From a virus: a DNA stretch of 25,438 nt. The DNA lies in the IMG/VR virus record IMGVR_UViG_3300020603_000126, positions 1 to 25,438 of that record, one strand, 5' to 3'. A program made the position numbers and the translations under genes. Every line of letters starts with the position of its first letter. Within the stretch, counting starts at the first letter, position 1. Of this stretch, positions 21,199-25,438 are shown in pieces. The notes below the pieces were generated by a model. It had not been told where the DNA came from, did not search any database, and worked only from the letters and a program-made list of their open reading frames with translations.

Positions 21199-22992
21199 CT
21201 AAATGACAATGTCCACGTCATTGGCATAACTGGTAAAACCATTTTCTTTTACCACTTTCAACACAGAGTTCACTCTGGATATCAACTCGTCCTTGTGTGA
21301 TATCAAGAATATGTTCTTGGACTGCGTCCTGCTCATCTCTTTCAAGACTGCCATGGAGCTCTCCACGCCAGATGTATCCATGCCGGCATCGATTAATTCA
21401 TCAATGAATAGCAGGTTGATGTGCTGGTAAAGTCCTTCCCACACGTCACGGAACGCCCAGCTCAGGCTCAGTATCAATCGATTTCTCTCTCCCCTGCTGA
21501 GGTTATCAAAATCCAACTCCCTGCCCAGCTCTTCGATCCTCACATTGAGATCAGACAAGAATACCACCGTGTGTGGTAATTTAACCTGTGCGAGATAAAA
21601 TGCCAATCGTTGATTGAGATAGGTCAAGTTCTGCTCTATGATCCTTGTTCTAATGAATGAATCCTTGGCGGTCAATAGTTTATACAAGAATTCTTGATGT
21701 TTGAAAAGGTCCTCCATCTCGTTGGCCTTTACATAATCCACTTTCTGCACAGCGCTTGTTGTTAACTCGTCGATCTGTTCTTGGTATGGATTTTCTTTGG
21801 CAACGGTCTGATCCAGCTGCCTTTTGAGATCCTCCACAGAGCTCTTGTGATTGTATGCTTCGTCGATGCTGTCATAATAGGTGTCCGGCACGGATCCCAG
21901 ATCTCCGATGGCCGTGATGTCATTTTGTATCTCTGTCAGTTTTGTAGATAACGTGTGCTCATAATGTGTCTGCTCCGTGAGATCCGTTTTGAGCTTGTCG
22001 ACGAGATGCTCGTGCTTGTCCCCGTGCAGGTCTTGTTCGCAGGTGGGGCACGTGGCCTTCTCAGCGTACTCCAGATCCTTCACAGTCTGTTCTTTCTGTC
22101 TGGTGGCCTTGGTCAAAGAGTCTTCGTGATAGCTCTTCTCTTTTTCCAAATTCCTCAGAGTCTTGGAATCATCTGTGTGTTTGGCCAAGCGTTTGTGGCT
22201 ATCTAATTCGGTTTGGATATCCACTCTCTCCAGTTCTTCTATGGCAGATTCAAATTTGGTGATGTCTTGGTTTTTCTGTGTTTGCCACGCAATGCTCCTC
22301 AGTTCGAATGTTTTGATAGACTCTTCAACTTTCTTGTTGCTGGCCAGGATGGCATCCAATCGCATTTTTTCTTCGGCCAATTCCAGTTTGGTCACTCGCA
22401 TCTGCTCTTTCAGCAGCTCTGCCTTCTCGCTCAACAGGGTGATGCCTAATAATTGTTCTATGATCTCCCGCTGCTCCGCCTGTTTGGTCGCCAGGAACGG
22501 CTGCGTATAGGTGTTGAGTGCTATGATGTTCTTGAACATGGCATGGGTCATGCCCAATAGTCTATTGATCTCTTCCTGGGTCTCCTTGTTCTCTCCCTGA
22601 GCCTCGTTGTTGTCGTCCGTGCCGTCTGCCCCGGAGTTTTGTTCTACCTCATTGATGAAGAATTTCAATATCTGTGGTTTCCGGCCTCGCTCGATCTTGT
22701 AGTTGACTCCATTCTTCTCGAAATTCACAGTGACCAACATGTCCTTGTTATTCGTCTTGTTCACCAGGTTGTCTCTTCTTATCTGCGTCAATGCCTCGCC
22801 AAAGAACACGTAGCTGATAGCATTTATGATGGTGGTCTTGCCAGTGCCATTTCTAGCCCCCGCGTCGTCACCGCCCAGATCCATGTTCTCGCCGATGACC
22901 AGCACCAGGTGCTTGCCGTCAAAACTCACGGCCTGCGTGTGGTTGCCCACGCTCATGAAGTTCTTTACTGTGAGATCTCTAATTGTTAACAT
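21199..22992 (-). CDS. gp46: Recombination endonuclease subunit, Rad50/SbcC-like (gp46)
   Basis: A 597-residue SMC-type ATPase. Walker A is GARNGTGKT (residues 45-53). A zinc hook CPTC (315-318) sits at the tip of two coiled-coil arms. The ABC signature is LSRGER (498-503), Walker B LLFIDEL with Asp531 and Glu532, and a switch His566 in LISHKDEL. With gp47 it forms the nuclease that trims DNA ends for recombination-dependent replication and, in T4, host DNA breakdown. The length is near T4 gp46 (560). The start overlaps the end of gp47 by 14 bases, so the pair is coupled. Residues 115-140 hold an acidic Asn/Glu-rich insert (TDDNNEAQGENKETQEE). Confidence 0.95.
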   Translation of the reverse strand: MLTIRDLTVKNFMSVGNHTQAVSFDGKHLVLVIGENMDLGGDDAGARNGTGKTTIINAISYVFFGEALTQIRRDNLVNKTNNKDMLVTVNFEKNGVNYKIERGRKPQILKFFINEVEQNSGADGTDDNNEAQGENKETQEEINRLLGMTHAMFKNIIALNTYTQPFLATKQAEQREIIEQLLGITLLSEKAELLKEQMRVTKLELAEEKMRLDAILASNKKVEESIKTFELRSIAWQTQKNQDITKFESAIEELERVDIQTELDSHKRLAKHTDDSKTLRNLEKEKSYHEDSLTKATRQKEQTVKDLEYAEKATCPTCEQDLHGDKHEHLVDKLKTDLTEQTHYEHTLSTKLTEIQNDITAIGDLGSVPDTYYDSIDEAYNHKSSVEDLKRQLDQTVAKENPYQEQIDELTTSAVQKVDYVKANEMEDLFKHQEFLYKLLTAKDSFIRTRIIEQNLTYLNQRLAFYLAQVKLPHTVVFLSDLNVRIEELGRELDFDNLSRGERNRLILSLSWAFRDVWEGLYQHINLLFIDELIDAGMDTSGVESSMAVLKEMSRTQSKNIFLISHKDELISRVNSVLKVVKENGFTSYANDVDIVI

Positions 22993-24001
22993 CTAAGTTG
23001 TTGTAAATTGCCATCAGTATTTTTTTATCATAGGTCTGTGAATCCACTGCTTCCAATTGCTTGATCACGATCTGATCCACGCTGTCAAATTTTTCCACGT
23101 TTACCATTGGTTGATCTGCTTGATTAAGCTGTTCAGGTATCAATTGCAGTTCCCTCAATTGATATTTTTCCATGAATGTCTCCCTGATGAAATTGGCTTC
23201 CTCATAGGAAATCTTGATGTCCAAACCCACACGCACATACATCCGCGATGCCAATATGCTGTCAGCATCGGACAACAGCTGTGATATCTTCACATTCCTG
23301 TATTTTGGCATGTTGGGATAGTTGATGTATTTTGGCTGTCCACCATATTCCAACACCATCATGCCGCGCTCGTCGTCTCCCGCGTCCGCATAGTTGTGGG
23401 GGAACGCGTTGCCGATGTAGTGTATGTTGTCTCTGATCTGCCTCTTGTGGAAATGTCCTGTGAACACATATTCCTGATTCACGAAGTGTTCTGCCTTGAT
23501 TGTGCCCACGTCTGGCATGTCCACCATGGCGTTCATCTTGAAATATGGCAGTTCAAAATGTCCAAAGATGTATCTCTGTTTCAGATCTCTTATCTGACGC
23601 CACTCGTCCTGTACTATCCACGGCACTATAGCCACATCATCTGCCAATACCCAGTCATTGACGATCTTTATGTTGGGAATGTTCCTGCAGTATTCCATGC
23701 TGTTTATTTCCCTCTTGTCTCTGTAGAATAGGTCGTGGTTGCCCATCATGACATAGACTCGCTCAAATGCCTGGCCCAGCCTCTCCATGTTGCTGACCGT
23801 GTAGTTCATGGTGCTGACATTAGTGGCGCTTCTGTGGTGATGCCAATCTCCCAGGAATATGCAGGTCTCACAGCCATGCGCCTTCGCTTGCTCGATGAAC
23901 CAGTAGCAGAATGCCTCTCCGTCGTCGTTGTGGACCCGGCTGTTGCCCTTCAATCCAAAATGTATGTCAGTGAAGCAAGCGACCTTTTTAAAAAATGCCA
24001 T
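22979..24001 (-). CDS. gp47: Recombination endonuclease subunit, Mre11/SbcD-like (gp47)
   Basis: A 340-residue metallophosphoesterase nuclease. Its metal-binding motifs are complete and in order: DIH (Asp12, His14), GDWHH (Asp52, His54), GNHD (Asn88, His89), GHFE (His148) and GHFHKR (His183, His185). The length equals the T4 protein (339). It binds gp46 to process double-strand ends. It begins 9 bases after the gp55 stop and overlaps gp46, so 55-47-46 read as one minus-strand unit. No late-promoter motif stands before it, in line with early/middle expression. Confidence 0.95.
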   Translation of the reverse strand: MAFFKKVACFTDIHFGLKGNSRVHNDDGEAFCYWFIEQAKAHGCETCIFLGDWHHHRSATNVSTMNYTVSNMERLGQAFERVYVMMGNHDLFYRDKREINSMEYCRNIPNIKIVNDWVLADDVAIVPWIVQDEWRQIRDLKQRYIFGHFELPYFKMNAMVDMPDVGTIKAEHFVNQEYVFTGHFHKRQIRDNIHYIGNAFPHNYADAGDDERGMMVLEYGGQPKYINYPNMPKYRNVKISQLLSDADSILASRMYVRVGLDIKISYEEANFIRETFMEKYQLRELQLIPEQLNQADQPMVNVEKFDSVDQIVIKQLEAVDSQTYDKKILMAIYNNLDVNN

Positions 24002-24010
24002 AGTTGGATA

Positions 24011-24940
24011 TTATTTTATTTTGTCCTCTGTTGCAAGTGATAGTTTGCCAGATGCCTTCAACTGTCGGTTCATTTCCTTGATAGCGGCCTTGCTGTAGAC
24101 TTTCACTGGCCCTTGCAGCTCTTTTTGTCGACGCTTGGCCTGCGGAGTCTCGCTCTCGTTCTTGGCCTGCCGGGTATAGCTGGGCATCATCTCGTTCATC
24201 TCCAGTATGTCATCACGAATATTTTGATTTTTCTTTTCGATGTTAAGTATCCTGGTAAACGAGTTTGTTATAGCCGCCGTGTAGTAGGCGAAGGGATTTT
24301 CAGATTTGGATTCGTCAAATTGCAACCCGATCTGGCTCAATTGCACCAGTGCTTGGGAACGCATCTCGTCCACATAGGTATAACCTCGCCAGTTGCTCCT
24401 CTGGCTGTATCTCTCCGCTAGTTTCAGAAACATGTGGGCCAACGTCGCAGTGATCTTGCCGTGATCATTGGAGAAGCGTCCATTGCTCATGCCGCCCACC
24501 CAGTGGCTCTTGCCCACGCAGATCAGTTGTCCCTTGTCGTTTATTCTATAGTGTTGGAAAGGTGGAAAGTTGACCTTGGTGTGATGATCCGCCCTGGTCT
24601 TGGGATTCTTCTTTCTCTCGCTGTCTGTGGTGATGTGATCAAATGTCATCACTCGAAACACTAGATCTGTCTTTTTAACTTTCCTTGGAGATACTTCATA
24701 ATCACTCATCTTGATTCGTTTGTTGCCTGCCTTTTTGGCTTGTTCCCATGCTTCTGCAGTGAGTCGTTTGGCATGTATTTTCCTTGCCCGGGAGATATTG
24801 GCACCGTTGATTTTTTTGATGTCGTTCACGATCATGTCATATTGACTGTCATCTGTGCTCACGTAAGAAGAATAGCTATTCTTGCTCTTGTGTATCTCGG
24901 ACAGCAAGTCACGATTGTTTAGATAATTTACTTTCTTCAT
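24011..24940 (-). CDS. gp55: Late-transcription sigma factor (gp55-like)
   Basis: A 309-residue protein. Residues about 160-250 match the sigma region-2 part of T4 gp55: LAHMFLKLAERYSQRSNWRG, then VDEMRSQALVQL, and ENPFAYYTAAITNSFTRIL with the following basic helix. gp55 replaces the host sigma and recognises TATAAATA, which this window contains in perfect form four times. T4 gp55 has 185 residues. The extra length here is mainly an N-terminal region of about 145 residues with several His/Lys-rich strands (VMTFDHITTDSERKK, HYRINDKGQLICVGKSHW), of unknown role. An AAAGGA ribosome site precedes the ATG. The assignment is by motif; a different phage sigma-like protein is less likely. Confidence 0.8.
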   Translation of the reverse strand: MKKVNYLNNRDLLSEIHKSKNSYSSYVSTDDSQYDMIVNDIKKINGANISRARKIHAKRLTAEAWEQAKKAGNKRIKMSDYEVSPRKVKKTDLVFRVMTFDHITTDSERKKNPKTRADHHTKVNFPPFQHYRINDKGQLICVGKSHWVGGMSNGRFSNDHGKITATLAHMFLKLAERYSQRSNWRGYTYVDEMRSQALVQLSQIGLQFDESKSENPFAYYTAAITNSFTRILNIEKKNQNIRDDILEMNEMMPSYTRQAKNESETPQAKRRQKELQGPVKVYSKAAIKEMNRQLKASGKLSLATEDKIK

Positions 24941-25011
24941 CTTCGTAGATCCTTTGTTTTTTGAATATTTTTTGGGTGTTTTTAGTTATAAAGTACGCCT
25001 AAAATGGTGCC

Positions 25012-25019
25012 TATAAATA
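25012..25019 (+). promoter_or_regulatory. Late promoter, perfect TATAAATA
   Basis: Exact late consensus on the plus strand, 25 bases before the ATG at 25045. It is divergent from gp55. Confidence 0.7.
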
Positions 25020-25044
25020 CAGTTGTTATTATAAGAGTTTTTTT

Positions 25045-25438
25045 ATGGATTTACAACCTAATATCGAGCAACAAAATTCCAGCACAGGAGGCATAGGCAA
25101 GGTGCTGTCCAACGTGGGTGGTAAAATCTTCAATCGCACACTGGGCAGGCTGTTTGGCAATGGTCTTAACAAGGGCGCAGAAGCCAACATGAAACTGCGA
25201 GGATCAGCGCAGTGGACCGTGCGCAGCGGAGCACAGGATTTTAGAGTCAAAGTGGTTTTGCCAACAGACAGTCAATTGCAATCAATATTTTTTGAATCGG
25301 GCAGAGACGACGACGGCGGAGTATTGAGAAATAATGTGCTTGCTCCCTTGGCCAGCACTGGTGGAGTTATATTCCCCATCACCCCTTCCATCATAATCAA
25401 TCATTCGGCATCTTACAATACATTGGCCCTGACACACA
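25045..25438 (+). CDS. Structural protein, tail/baseplate type, C-terminus beyond the window
   Basis: 131 residues are visible. A polar N-terminus with a Gly/Asn-rich helix (VLSNVGGKIFNRTLGRLFGN) leads to a strand-rich start (QWTVRSGAQDFRVKVVLPTD) and VLAPLASTGGVIFPITPSII followed by INHSASYN. The 'F(P)xTPxIxINHxAxYN' pattern is one I associate with tail tube/baseplate proteins of marine T4-type phages annotated as gp48-like, but I cannot confirm which protein this is. It has its own perfect late promoter, consistent with a virion protein. The ribosome site is weak (AAGAG). The frame is open to the window edge. Confidence 0.7.
   Translation, partial: MDLQPNIEQQNSSTGGIGKVLSNVGGKIFNRTLGRLFGNGLNKGAEANMKLRGSAQWTVRSGAQDFRVKVVLPTDSQLQSIFFESGRDDDGGVLRNNVLAPLASTGGVIFPITPSIIINHSASYNTLALTH

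Noticed and set aside
24941-25011. Early promoter before gp55
   Set aside because: A TTATAA-like -10 exists on the minus strand but no acceptable -35 is found at normal spacing.

Overview
The window is a piece of the virion-morphogenesis and recombination region of a T4-type myovirus, most like the marine T4 relatives that infect cyanobacteria, SAR11 and similar hosts. The evidence is a recognisable T4 core set: portal gp20, prohead core protein (gp67/68-like), prohead protease gp21, scaffold gp22, major capsid protein gp23, baseplate hub protein gp26, Mre11/Rad50-like gp47 and gp46, and the late sigma factor gp55. T4-type late promoters (core TAAATA, four of them perfect TATAAATA) lie in most intergenic gaps. 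The beta-rich, modular fibre-like proteins are typical of marine relatives. The host cannot be read from this window.

Layout. Positions 1-9301 are a fibre/virion-protein region, mostly on the minus strand, with three plus-strand genes: a two-gene cassette of unknown function (4345-5251) and one fibre protein (6313-7224). Three of the minus-strand fibre genes share an N-terminal module of about 50 residues, and other modules are shuffled between proteins. Positions 9489-9722 encode a small two-helix membrane protein in its own terminator-bounded unit. Positions 9933-18782 are one long minus-strand head operon: tape-measure candidate, gp20, an 81-aa protein, a GNGxS Rossmann-like protein, the prohead core protein, gp21, gp22 and gp23, ending at a hairpin terminator (9880-9907). 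Positions 18783-18859 hold two perfect late promoters that face each other. They fire into gp26 (plus) and the tape-measure gene (minus).

The most interesting locus is the end of gp26. Its stop is preceded by a tandem slippery string (A AAT TTT / T TTT TTC). The -1 frame is open for 77 further codons that read like real protein but have no usable start codon of their own. This looks like programmed -1 frameshifting giving a 360-residue fusion, as in the lambda G/GT tail-assembly chaperones, and it sits back to back with the tape-measure candidate. It is followed by about 500 bases without a gene (19942-20447), which hold several clean hairpins and a direct repeat. Then come a GIY-YIG (SegE-like) endonuclease that appears to start at GTG, a bidirectional terminator, and a small histone H1-like protein with a near-consensus host sigma-70 promoter and a palindrome at its start site.

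Positions 21199-24940 carry gp46, gp47 and gp55 on the minus strand, the early/middle recombination and late-transcription genes. The window ends in a plus-strand structural gene behind a perfect late promoter. How it fits together: gp55 would direct the host polymerase to the TAAATA promoters and so switch on the fibre, head and tail genes. gp46/47 process DNA ends for recombination-dependent replication, which in T4 is coupled to late transcription. gp20, the core protein, gp22 and gp23 build the prohead, and gp21 matures it.
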